A stretch of DNA of 64,000 nt from Flavobacterium sp. (GTDB taxonomy: Bacteria > Bacteroidota > Bacteroidia > Flavobacteriales > Flavobacteriaceae). Shown here one piece after another: positions 54,217 through 61,742 of this stretch (its first letter is position 1; each line of letters begins with the position of its first letter). A program made the position numbers and the translations under genes. The notes below the pieces were generated by a model. That model was not told where the DNA came from and searched no databases. It was given only the letters and a program-made list of their open reading frames with translations. The stretch is from NCBI RefSeq assembly GCF_025352425.1, contig NZ_JANXTI010000039.1:39610-103609 (forward strand). The letters are read 5' to 3'.

Positions 54217-54723
54217 ATGAAAAGAATTATTTCATTTTGCTACGTCTTATTTTTGGTTTGCTTCGTCAGTTCGATTACGCTTGTGTCGTGCAAAAGCAAA
54301 AAGTCTATCGCTGAAAAGCCAACAACTAAAACCTTCGAAAAAGCAATAAAACTGGTAAAACCAGAAGAAGTTGAAGAAGTAAAAAAAGATCGAGCTTACG
54401 ATATTGGCAAACGCTTACTTGAATCCTGCAATACTTCACGCTTCAAAACTTTTAACAATACTGAAGCGACTGATAAAGTGAGGCAAAATGCTACACGCGA
54501 GAAAATTTCAGCCATCTGTAAAAAAATAAATCAGCGTAACGGAAGATTCTTGAACATAAATCTTATTGATATTTCATTTAATAAAAAAACAAAAGAACAT
54601 ATTTTCCGTTATAGTATTGGATACGAAAAAAAGCTTTACAAACGAGAATTATTTGTTACTATAAATACCTTAAATCAGGTTTCTGCCATTTCCACAAAAG
54701 AAGTTTCGTCTAAACCATTGTAA
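54217..54723 (+). CDS. Lipoprotein of unknown function
   Basis: 168 residues from MKRIISF. Lipobox Cys (SITLVSC) is near residue 26, followed by a Lys/Glu-rich region and a C-terminal ordered part (INQRNGRFLNINLIDISF, YSIGYEKKLYKRELFVTIN). The signal peptide closely resembles that of the dipeptidase at 37164-37850. Family not recognised. An ATG at 54187 would place ten non-signal residues ahead and is rejected. Confidence 0.65.
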   Translation: MKRIISFCYVLFLVCFVSSITLVSCKSKKSIAEKPTTKTFEKAIKLVKPEEVEEVKKDRAYDIGKRLLESCNTSRFKTFNNTEATDKVRQNATREKISAICKKINQRNGRFLNINLIDISFNKKTKEHIFRYSIGYEKKLYKRELFVTINTLNQVSAISTKEVSSKPL

Positions 54724-54863
54724 AAACAATCTAGTTAAGCTCCAATATTTCATACAAACGAATTGATGTTGAAGGTTGACGCAGTAACGATTTGTTTAAT
54801 TCAGTTTAGGAAATTTTTTTATTCCAAACAAATTTCTATTTTAGTGGCTTAATAGAGAAGCAA

Positions 54864-55388
54864 ATGAAACTACTTGGAATTGGCTCCAGAATAAATCACG
54901 CCGAATATGGCAAAGGCGTTGTAACTAATGTATCTTCAAAAGAATATTGGGTAACTTTTATCGACGGTGGATTAGAAACCATAGATTTTGATAGCGAATT
55001 TGAGGTAATCGAGGCTGCTGAAAACGAAGTGGATACAATCAGTTTTTATGATGTAGAACAAGGATTACTTTCTATACTTAAAAAATGGAATGGTTTGGGA
55101 GAACCCGTAGCCATTGGCGATAAATGGAAAGGTGGTAACATGAAGTTGGAACCCGGACAAGCTGGCTTAGCGCACAAAGATGTGCCTATAGATGTGTTCT
55201 TCCACAAAATTGTAATGCTTCGTGACCGATTAAGGGTAATGGAACAAAAAATCAATGCAAGCAATATTGAAGAAATAGAAAAAGTGGAGCTCCAACAATA
55301 CATCACGCGAATTTATGGCAGTTTGACTACTTTCAACATATTGTTCAAATCTCAGAATGATTATTTCGTTGGCGAAAAAACTAAATAA
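54864..55388 (+). CDS. Conserved protein with N-terminal SH3/Tudor-like (CarD/DUF3553-like) segment
   Basis: 174 residues. The first 50 (LGIGSRINHAEYGKGVVTNVSSKEYWVTFIDG) have the pattern of small beta-barrels such as DUF3553 or CarD N-domains (RV-H-x-x-FGxGxV). The rest is helical (about 60-165), with IVMLRDRLRVMEQKINAS. It is cytoplasmic, function unknown; a nucleic-acid or helicase link is only a structural guess. Confidence 0.6.
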   Translation: MKLLGIGSRINHAEYGKGVVTNVSSKEYWVTFIDGGLETIDFDSEFEVIEAAENEVDTISFYDVEQGLLSILKKWNGLGEPVAIGDKWKGGNMKLEPGQAGLAHKDVPIDVFFHKIVMLRDRLRVMEQKINASNIEEIEKVELQQYITRIYGSLTTFNILFKSQNDYFVGEKTK

Positions 55389-55459
55389 ACATTTACCTTT
55401 CAAAACTTTACAACGTTCATTAATTGCTTACTTTTATAGTAATTTAAAAAACATGCTCG

Positions 55460-55987
55460 ATGAAAAAAATATTTATTTTAATAGCCGGCTTTGGACTATT
55501 GATTTTTAGTTGTAAAAGTTCAAGTACGGGTGGCGACTCCAAAAAAATCAATATTCAATTTGAATCAAAAAGTGGCAGTAAAGTGCAGGGAAATGCTGTT
55601 TTCACTGAAAGAGATGGCATCGTATTCTTAGAAGCCAAATTAACAGGATTAACACCCGGAGTTCACGCCATCCACATTCATGAAAAAGCGGATTGCTCTG
55701 CAGCGGATGCAGCTTCTGCTGGCGGACATTGGAATCCAACGTTCAAAAAACATGGTAAATGGACTGATGCCGAACATCATAAAGGAGATATTGGCAATTT
55801 CAATGCAAATGCAGATGGGACTGCGACCGTACTATTCAAAACAGATGAATGGTGCATTGGTTGTGGAGATACTACCAAGGACATCTTAGGCAAAGGACTT
55901 ATTGTTCATGACAAGCCCGACGATTTTACTACACAACCTTCAGGAAATGCCGGAGCAAGAGTTGCCTGTTCCGCGATTATACAATAG
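55460..55987 (+). CDS. Cu/Zn superoxide dismutase-like lipoprotein
   Basis: 175 residues with lipobox Cys (LLIFSC, residue 17). It has the SodC metal site: HAIHIHEKADCS (two Cu-ligand His), GGHWNP (bridging His), HKGDIGNF (Zn His and Asp) and GKGLIVHDKPDDF (fourth Cu His), with the family end GNAGARVACSAI. It would dismute superoxide at the cell envelope. Insertion of a WCIGCGDTTKD segment adds an extra Cys pair. Confidence 0.88.
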   Translation: MKKIFILIAGFGLLIFSCKSSSTGGDSKKINIQFESKSGSKVQGNAVFTERDGIVFLEAKLTGLTPGVHAIHIHEKADCSAADAASAGGHWNPTFKKHGKWTDAEHHKGDIGNFNANADGTATVLFKTDEWCIGCGDTTKDILGKGLIVHDKPDDFTTQPSGNAGARVACSAIIQ

Positions 55988-56564
55988 TTTGGAAGAAAAA
56001 GAACTTTTATACTTCAAAAATGCCCAGGAATGGCGAGAATGGCTGCACAATAATCATCATTCGTCAAAAGGTGTCTATCTTGTTTTTTATAGAGTTGCCA
56101 GCGCAAAGGAAAGCATGCGTTGGGAAGAAGCCGTTCAGGTTGCTATTTGCTATGGATGGATTGATTCTACAGTAAAAAAATTGGATGACGAACGCAGACG
56201 CCAAATGTTCACGCCGCGTAAAGATAAAAGCGTTTGGAGCAAACTCAATAAAACCTATATCGAAAAACTTATTACTAATAATCTGATGCATGAAAGTGGT
56301 CTAAAGAAGATTGAAATTGCTAAACAAAATGGTTCCTGGACAACACTCGATGGCGTAGAAAACCTAGAAATGCCTAAAGACTTAAAAACGGCCTTTTCCA
56401 AAAACAAAACCGCATTGGAAAACTATAATAACTTTAGTCCTTCCTATAGAAAAAGCTATTTATATTGGCTGAACCAAGCCAAACGTGAGGAAACACGATC
56501 AGCACGTGTTTCAGAAATCGTAACCCTTTGTGAACAAAACATCAAATCGAGGGGAACATTCTAA
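55947..56564 (+). CDS. YdeI/OmpD-associated family protein
   Basis: About 205 residues. It shows FKNAQEWREWLHNNHHSSKGVYLVFYR, RWEEAVQVAICYGWIDS, RRQMFTPRKDKSVWSKLNK and the C-terminal FSPSYRKSYLYWLNQAKREETRSARVSEI, matching the YdeI/OmpD-associated (bacteriocin-protection) family. ATG 55947 overlaps the SOD gene by 41 bases; a TTG at 55989, just after the SOD stop, would fit the domain equally well. Cotranscription with the SOD gene is likely. Confidence 0.85.
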   Translation: MPEQELPVPRLYNSLEEKELLYFKNAQEWREWLHNNHHSSKGVYLVFYRVASAKESMRWEEAVQVAICYGWIDSTVKKLDDERRRQMFTPRKDKSVWSKLNKTYIEKLITNNLMHESGLKKIEIAKQNGSWTTLDGVENLEMPKDLKTAFSKNKTALENYNNFSPSYRKSYLYWLNQAKREETRSARVSEIVTLCEQNIKSRGTF

Positions 56565-56620
56565 ATTTGATTTCTTCATTCATAAAAAAGATTTAGTTTT
56601 ACAGCCTAAACGTATCCCAA

Positions 56621-57829
56621 ATGATTAACCCTTCAGCAAACGGTTGGATTGACAAGTTCTTTATTGAACAAAAAACTTCAGGGCAGCCTATCATTGATTC
56701 AGAAGAAGCGTTATACATCCGAACACGAGCTACAGGATTTATTTTTGGACACATCGTGAGTTTTGATACCGTAAAGCCAATCCCAATAACAGAACGGCTT
56801 CCTCAAGAAATATCAAAAATTGGAATGCTTATTACGCTATATCAAATGTATTGCCTGACCAAAAAAGATACAGACAAAGACCACTTTATTTCCGAAGCCG
56901 TTGCATTCTATAATCTTCTGACTCCAAAAGGGTTTAATCCTTTGCAGAAAATGCTTCCCACTAGTTCTGACTCGAGTAAACTGGAGAAAATAATTCACGA
57001 CAGAGCGCAGACTAACGAAGATTTGTTTAGCAAAAACTTCTCTCATGTAATTACTAATGCGCTCCTTTTTGTAGATGTTTTGGCATTCAAGAAATATCTT
57101 GAGAAAGGTTCGCTTCCAGAGAAATATTTCAATAAGATTGAAGATATTGTCATTAGCATTATTTCGCTTTCGCTAAAGTCTAAAACCGGAATTTCGATTC
57201 ATGATGATTTGTTGGCGAAACTGTTTGAATCGTCTGTTCGTTACAATAAGTTTTCAAACGCCAAAATTAAAACCATTGATGACTTGGATTTAAGTTATCT
57301 CAGCAATAATTTAGAAAAATTCTACATGATAGACTTGGCGGGAATCAGTTTGTGGAGCGATGAAAAAGTGGAAAACGAAGAGCGCTATTTTCTATTCAAG
57401 TTGGGAGAAAAGTTAAGTATTGCCGAAGCTTTCGCTATCGAAAGTATCAACTTTATCAATAATTTTATTGTAAAATATAAACATGAGATTCCGTATTTCA
57501 ACAACTCAAATCCGGTAAAGAATTTTTATGACCATACTACCGAAAGTGTACAAATCCTGATCAACAGAAACAAAAAAAGATTGGTTAAGGAACTTTCCCA
57601 AAGTAAGGAACTCATGCATCTTTTGGCGAAATCAACACACAAAGAACTGGACAAGGAAGAAAAGAAAAAAATGAAGATACAAATGCTTGATATCTGCAAA
57701 ACTGTACCTTCATTGACTATTTTTCTTTTGCCTGGCGGAAGCCTACTGCTGCCAATTTTAATAAAGTTTATTCCACAGCTGTTGCCGTCGGCCTTTAACG
57801 AAAATGACGAAAGAGAACCAAATCCATAG
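56621..57829 (+). CDS. LETM1-related biofilm-associated protein
   Basis: 402 residues. The C-terminal 80 (KELMHLLAKSTHKELDKEEKKKM ... TVPSLTIFLLPGGSLLLPIL) resemble the LETM1 core: a helical segment followed by one hydrophobic hairpin near the end. The N-terminal part is helical and TerB-like in spacing. A flavobacterial family with this layout is named LETM1-related biofilm-associated protein; ion or membrane function is not established. A terminator follows. Confidence 0.75.
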   Translation: MINPSANGWIDKFFIEQKTSGQPIIDSEEALYIRTRATGFIFGHIVSFDTVKPIPITERLPQEISKIGMLITLYQMYCLTKKDTDKDHFISEAVAFYNLLTPKGFNPLQKMLPTSSDSSKLEKIIHDRAQTNEDLFSKNFSHVITNALLFVDVLAFKKYLEKGSLPEKYFNKIEDIVISIISLSLKSKTGISIHDDLLAKLFESSVRYNKFSNAKIKTIDDLDLSYLSNNLEKFYMIDLAGISLWSDEKVENEERYFLFKLGEKLSIAEAFAIESINFINNFIVKYKHEIPYFNNSNPVKNFYDHTTESVQILINRNKKRLVKELSQSKELMHLLAKSTHKELDKEEKKKMKIQMLDICKTVPSLTIFLLPGGSLLLPILIKFIPQLLPSAFNENDEREPNP

Positions 57830-57854
57830 GTAAAAGTTGGAGCAAAGCGGAATA

Positions 57855-57878
57855 AAAAATCGCCCGAAAGCGATTTTT
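57855..57878. terminator. Bidirectional terminator
   Basis: The perfect 9-bp stem AAAAATCGC / GCGATTTTT with loop CCGAAA lies between the convergent LETM1-related and carbonic anhydrase genes. Confidence 0.85.
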
Positions 57879-57884
57879 GCTTTT

Positions 57885-58523
57885 CTAAAACTTCAGTTGA
57901 TATACTTCATCTAAGTCTTTATTGGAACTAATATTGACTTTTAAATCGGTTACGAATCCAGAATTCAAACCATATACCCAGCCATGTAAAGTAAGATCTT
58001 GACCCGCTCTCCATGCTCCCTGAACAATTGAAGTTTTTGCTAAATCAAACACTTGTTCTTTTACGTTAATTTCAACAAAAGCATTGAAACGGTCATCTTC
58101 ATTGACTATCGAATTAAGATAAGTATCATGTAAACGGTAAACATCTTTAATATGACGAATCCAATTGTCAATAATTCCGATTGAATCATTACCCATCGCA
58201 GCTTTCACTCCACCACAGCCATAATGACCACAAACTATTACGTGTTTTACCTTCAAAACATTTACTGCATAATCCAGCACACTAAGCATATTCATATCGG
58301 AATGGACGACCATATTGGCAATGTTTCTGTGCACAAAAACTTCACCTGGCTTCGCTCCTATAATCTCATTTGCCGGTACGCGACTGTCGGAACATCCGAT
58401 CCATAGTAATGGTGGTGTTTGCCCTTTGGCTAAATCTTTGAAATAATTTGGATCTTTTTCCAATGTTCTTTCAACCCATTCTTTATTGTTTTCTAATATC
58501 TTTTTATAAAAATCGCTACTCAT
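57885..58523 (-). CDS. can: Beta-class carbonic anhydrase
   Basis: 212 residues. Zinc ligands Cys44, His100 and Cys103 are in WIGCSDSRVP and CGHYGCGGV, with the Asp46-Arg48 dyad. It interconverts CO2 and bicarbonate. It diverges from the oxyR-type gene. Length and motifs are complete. Confidence 0.95.
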   Translation of the reverse strand: MSSDFYKKILENNKEWVERTLEKDPNYFKDLAKGQTPPLLWIGCSDSRVPANEIIGAKPGEVFVHRNIANMVVHSDMNMLSVLDYAVNVLKVKHVIVCGHYGCGGVKAAMGNDSIGIIDNWIRHIKDVYRLHDTYLNSIVNEDDRFNAFVEINVKEQVFDLAKTSIVQGAWRAGQDLTLHGWVYGLNSGFVTDLKVNISSNKDLDEVYQLKF

Positions 58524-58632
58524 TGTTTTTATTATTTTTTAAATTGTAAAACAGGTTATAAAAGTAAGTATTTACACTTTAAGTATACTGATTTATTTAG
58601 GCACAATCTATAACTTAAATTTATTGTTTTTA

Positions 58633-58640
58633 TATATTTG
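58633..58640 (+). promoter_or_regulatory. Promoter -7 element of oxyR-like gene (TATATTTG)
   Basis: TATATTTG lies 20 bases before ATG 58660. Confidence 0.6.
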
Positions 58641-58659
58641 CATCAAATTTTACTATAAA

Positions 58660-59601
58660 ATGACTATTACACAACTAAAATATGTTCTGGCTGTTGCCGA
58701 ACACAAGAACTTTACACTTGCAGCGGAAAAATGTTTCGTTACCCAGCCTACGCTGAGCATGCAGATTCAGAAGATTGAAGAAGAGTTAGGTATTCAGATT
58801 TTTGATCGAACCAAGAAACCTATTCAGTTAACCGAGATTGGGCAACAGATTGTTAATCAGGCCAAAAATATTGTTAATGAAGCGGGTAGGATTCAGGATA
58901 TTGTTGACCAACAAAAAGGATTTATTGGCGGCGAATTCAGGTTGGGAATTATTCCAACGATAATGCCGACATTATTACCTATGTTTCTCAATAATTTTAT
59001 CAAAAAATATCCTAAAGTGAAACTAATCATCGAAGAGTTAAATACCGATGAAATTATAGTAAAACTCAACAATGGTCATTTAGATGCCGCTATTGCAGCA
59101 ACACCATTGGAAGAAGAAAAGATAAAGGAAGTCGTTTTATATTTTGAACCCTTCGTGGCTTATATTCCCGAAGGCCATAGTTCTTTTCAAAAACAAGAAA
59201 TTGAAATCGATGATTTAAATATAGATGAAATTCTGCTACTCCAGGACGGGCACTGTTTTAGGCAAGGAATTTTAAATTTGTGCAAAAATGTAGCTGCTAA
59301 CGAAAAAGCGCATTTCCAAATTGAAAGCGGAAGTTTTGAAACCCTAATAAAACTTGCAGATGAAGGTCTGGGAACAACGCTGCTTCCCTATTTGCACACT
59401 TTGGATTTAAAAGAAAAAGACCAGCTTAAATTACGGCATTTTAAAGAACCAAAGCCGGCGCGCGAGGTGAGTTTGATTTTTCCGAAAAACGAACTGAAAA
59501 TTCAAATTATCGATGCTTTAAGAAGCACTATTGCGGGAGTTGTAAAAGGTGCAATTGTCTTTCAGAATGTACAAATCATAAGTCCAATACAAAAAAAATA
59601 A
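58660..59601 (+). CDS. oxyR: OxyR-type LysR family peroxide sensor
   Basis: 313 residues from MTITQLKYVL. The LysR winged helix (NFTLAAEKCFVTQPTLSMQI) is at 17-36. The regulatory domain holds GHCFRQGILNLC, with cysteines at exactly 199 and 208, the positions of the peroxide-sensing disulfide in E. coli OxyR. It probably activates catalase/peroxidase genes; none are in the window. It diverges from can. An in-frame ATG at 58624 is upstream of the promoter element and rejected. Confidence 0.92.
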   Translation: MTITQLKYVLAVAEHKNFTLAAEKCFVTQPTLSMQIQKIEEELGIQIFDRTKKPIQLTEIGQQIVNQAKNIVNEAGRIQDIVDQQKGFIGGEFRLGIIPTIMPTLLPMFLNNFIKKYPKVKLIIEELNTDEIIVKLNNGHLDAAIAATPLEEEKIKEVVLYFEPFVAYIPEGHSSFQKQEIEIDDLNIDEILLLQDGHCFRQGILNLCKNVAANEKAHFQIESGSFETLIKLADEGLGTTLLPYLHTLDLKEKDQLKLRHFKEPKPAREVSLIFPKNELKIQIIDALRSTIAGVVKGAIVFQNVQIISPIQKK

Positions 59602-59627
59602 GGAGCTTTGCACAAACTCCTTATTTT
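59595..59627. terminator. Bidirectional terminator
   Basis: The 11-bp stem AAAATAAGGAG / CTCCTTATTTT with an 11-base loop overlaps the oxyR stop codon and faces the small-protein gene at 59635. Confidence 0.85.
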
Positions 59628-59634
59628 CTTTCTG

Positions 59635-59829
59635 TTAACTAACTACAGATAAACATTGTCTTAATTCGGGATGCTCATTCGTAAAGAACTGCAGCCATTT
59701 TTTTAATTGTTCAACTTCGTAAGGCAATAAATTTTTAATCGCTTTTTTTAATTCTTTTGCGAAAAGAGCCGGATCGAAGCTTACTCTTTCGAGTACCGAT
59801 TTGGTATAATCATAGATCATTCTAGGCAT
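59635..59829 (-). CDS. Small protein, tandem family member A
   Basis: 64 residues sharing the frame YDYTKSVLERVSFDPALF / KELKKAIKNLLPYEVEQL with the two genes to its right. Predicted all-helical and soluble, with the invariant pattern DYTK, VSF-D, LF-KEL, LLPYE, L-WL-FFT and PEL near the end. No known domain is recognised. Part of a three-gene tandem array. Confidence 0.75.
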   Translation of the reverse strand: MPRMIYDYTKSVLERVSFDPALFAKELKKAIKNLLPYEVEQLKKWLQFFTNEHPELRQCLSVVS

Positions 59830-59978
59830 GTTAATTTAAGATTTGGGGTTATCTTATTGTAAGAACGTTTCGTAAAAGTATATTAAAAAATGTTTACGAA
59901 CAACAAGATACTTAAAAAAAAATCGTTAAAACACTGTTTTAATCGTTAAAGTGCAATTATTTAATTTTTTTTTAGCTT

Positions 59979-60194
59979 TTAACTTACTAAAACATTTCGA
60001 TCTAGTAAATCCCAAAACCATTTTTGTGTCTCCGGTTTATCAGCAGTAAAATAAAATAACCAATTGATAAGGTTTTCCTTTTCGTAAGGTAAGAGCGTTT
60101 TAGATGCTCTTATTAATTCTTTCACAAAAAGGTCTTTGTTTTTACTAACTTTTACAATCGCAGATTTTGTGTAATCATACATTAACTGTCCCAT
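59979..60194 (-). CDS. Small protein, tandem family member B
   Basis: 71 residues, the most divergent of the three: YDYTKSAIVKVSKNKDLF, KELIRASKTLLPYEKENL, WLFYFTADKPETQ and a longer C-terminal tail (WDLLDRNVLVS). The core pattern is the same as in A and C. The first ATG is used (a second at 60182 would shorten it by four residues). Upstream lies the palindrome AAGTATACTT at 60210-60219. Confidence 0.72.
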   Translation of the reverse strand: MGQLMYDYTKSAIVKVSKNKDLFVKELIRASKTLLPYEKENLINWLFYFTADKPETQKWFWDLLDRNVLVS

Positions 60195-60261
60195 AACTGT
60201 AAAATTTTAAAGTATACTTAAAGTTACGAAAAAATCAACCTAGCGGTTTCAAACATATGTT

Positions 60262-60291
60262 AAATAAAAAAGGAACCATTTAAGTTCCTTT
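60262..60291 (-). terminator. Terminator of small-protein gene C
   Basis: On the minus strand AAAGGAAC / GTTCCTTT forms an 8-bp stem followed by six T. Confidence 0.75.
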
Positions 60292-60295
60292 AGTT

Positions 60296-60502
60296 CTATT
60301 TATTGTCAATAAGCAACATACAATGTTGCAGTTCTGGTTTTTCCTTGATAAATTTTAAAAGCCATGAAGCTAATTCTTCTAATTCAAAAGGCAACAAGAC
60401 CTTACAAGCTTTTTCAAGTTCTTTGCAGAAAAGAGAAACGTCAAAACTTACTCTTTTCAACACATTTTTAGTGTGGTCTAACATCGATTTAGACATAAAC
60501 AA
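60296..60502 (-). CDS. Small protein, tandem family member C
   Basis: 68 residues with LDHTKNVLKRVSFDVSLF, KELEKACKVLLPFELEEL, SWLLKFIKEKPELQ. The start may be MFMSKSM or the internal MSKSM (60496). It has two or three Cys not shared with A and B. A promoter element and terminator flank it, so it can be expressed alone. Confidence 0.75.
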   Translation of the reverse strand: MFMSKSMLDHTKNVLKRVSFDVSLFCKELEKACKVLLPFELEELASWLLKFIKEKPELQHCMLLIDNK

Positions 60503-60549
60503 CTATTTGATTTAAATTAATATAAAAAGGTAAGAACGGTTTGGTATAT

Positions 60550-60557
60550 CAAATATA
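60550..60557 (-). promoter_or_regulatory. Promoter -7 element of small-protein gene C (TATATTTG)
   Basis: Minus-strand TATATTTG lies 48 bases before ATG 60502. The leader contains CGTTCTTAC (60530-60538), also present about 30 bases ahead of gene A. Confidence 0.5.
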
Positions 60558-60621
60558 AAAAATATTAGTGCGCACTTATTAAAAACGATGCTAAATTTGG
60601 CTACTCAATAATGTTAAAGTT

Positions 60622-61284
60622 TTAAAATGCTTTAGTGGCGCGCAACATCTCTCTTTTGCCTGGAGCACCAGGTAATTTTTCTACAGAAAAACCTGCTGAT
60701 AACATAGCATTCTTTATGGAACTGCGACACGCATAGGTTACCAAAACGCCGTTGGGCTTCAACGCTTTAAACATGTTTTCGAATATTGTTTCAGACCAAA
60801 GTTCGGGCTGCACCCTAAATCCAAAGGCATCAAAATAAATCAGGTCGAAAGCGAGTTCGTCATTGATATCCTGAAAAAACTGTTTGCGTTTGGTTAAAGT
60901 AAAATGATCTGAAAGTGCGTGCTTTTGTTCCCAACTGCATTCGTGCATTATTGTGAAAATTGCGGCATCACTTCCACTAATTTCTTTTGGATAGTTCATT
61001 TGCATGGCTTCTTCCGTAATAACCGGATAAGCTTCTACTCCAACGTAATCGATGTGCTGATTATTTTTTTTGGACTCAAAATAAGTTATAAAACAATTCA
61101 GGCCGGTTCCGAAACCTATTTCTAAGACACTAACAGGCTTGGATTTGAAAAGTGAGAGCCCATTTTTTATAAATACGTGATACGCTTCCTGAATGGCGCC
61201 GTGCTTAGAATGGTAACTTTCATTCCATTCTGGTAAATGAATGGTTGTGGAACCATCACGGGTTTGGACAATCTCGCGTTTCAA
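60622..61284 (-). CDS. mnmD: tRNA 5-methylaminomethyl-2-thiouridine methyltransferase (MnmD-type)
   Basis: 220 residues from TTG 61284: KREIVQTRDGSTTIHLPEWN, YHSKHGAIQEAYHVFI, SAM motif I VLEIGFGTGLN, YFDAFGFRVQPELW and VTYACRSSIKNAMLSAGF identify the methyltransferase half of MnmC, here a stand-alone MnmD. It methylates the wobble uridine of certain tRNAs. The TTG follows the upstream stop codon by two bases and matches the family N-terminus; ATG 61332 would overlap the upstream gene by 46 bases. Confidence 0.9.
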   Translation of the reverse strand: MKREIVQTRDGSTTIHLPEWNESYHSKHGAIQEAYHVFIKNGLSLFKSKPVSVLEIGFGTGLNCFITYFESKKNNQHIDYVGVEAYPVITEEAMQMNYPKEISGSDAAIFTIMHECSWEQKHALSDHFTLTKRKQFFQDINDELAFDLIYFDAFGFRVQPELWSETIFENMFKALKPNGVLVTYACRSSIKNAMLSAGFSVEKLPGAPGKREMLRATKAF

Positions 61285-61286
61285 AA

Positions 61287-61727
61287 TTACTTTATATACA
61301 ATTTTTTGATTCTCGGAATTGGTCCGCCGCATTTACTTTCGTGACATTTAAGGCAGGCATCAACACCTGCATTGAAATGAGCTGTCAGATTTTCCGGATC
61401 GCTATAAAGTAATCTTTGTGCAGCTATATAGTCTTTGGCTTTTTGTTTAAAGAACAAATCGTTTTCGGTTTCATCGGTAAATTTTGCCGTATAAATTTTT
61501 AGAAAATGCTCCGGAAATTGTCCAATTGTATCACCTTTCTGAATACGTTCCTTTACCCGTTTATTGTCAACGTACATTTGTTCCATCAAAGCGGCCATTT
61601 CTGACATTTGATACATTTCCAATTTCTTTTCTTTGCCGGACGGACATTTCTTTTCTTCTCCTTTGACTTCTTTCTTTTGGCAGGAGCACAAAACACAAAC
61701 TAAAACAAGCGTTACTATTCTTTTCAT
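61287..61727 (-). CDS. Lipoprotein with a single c-type heme motif
   Basis: 146 residues. Lipobox Cys16 (VLCSC) is followed by a helical region, and CLKCH at 125-129 near the C-terminus has the form of a heme c attachment site; a Met-rich segment (MYQMSEMAALMEQM) lies in the middle. It could be a small cytochrome c-like protein of the envelope, but a lone CxxCH can also bind zinc. The TAA is followed immediately by mnmD. Confidence 0.6.
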   Translation of the reverse strand: MKRIVTLVLVCVLCSCQKKEVKGEEKKCPSGKEKKLEMYQMSEMAALMEQMYVDNKRVKERIQKGDTIGQFPEHFLKIYTAKFTDETENDLFFKQKAKDYIAAQRLLYSDPENLTAHFNAGVDACLKCHESKCGGPIPRIKKLYIK

Positions 61728-61742
61728 GCTAAGTCTACTACT

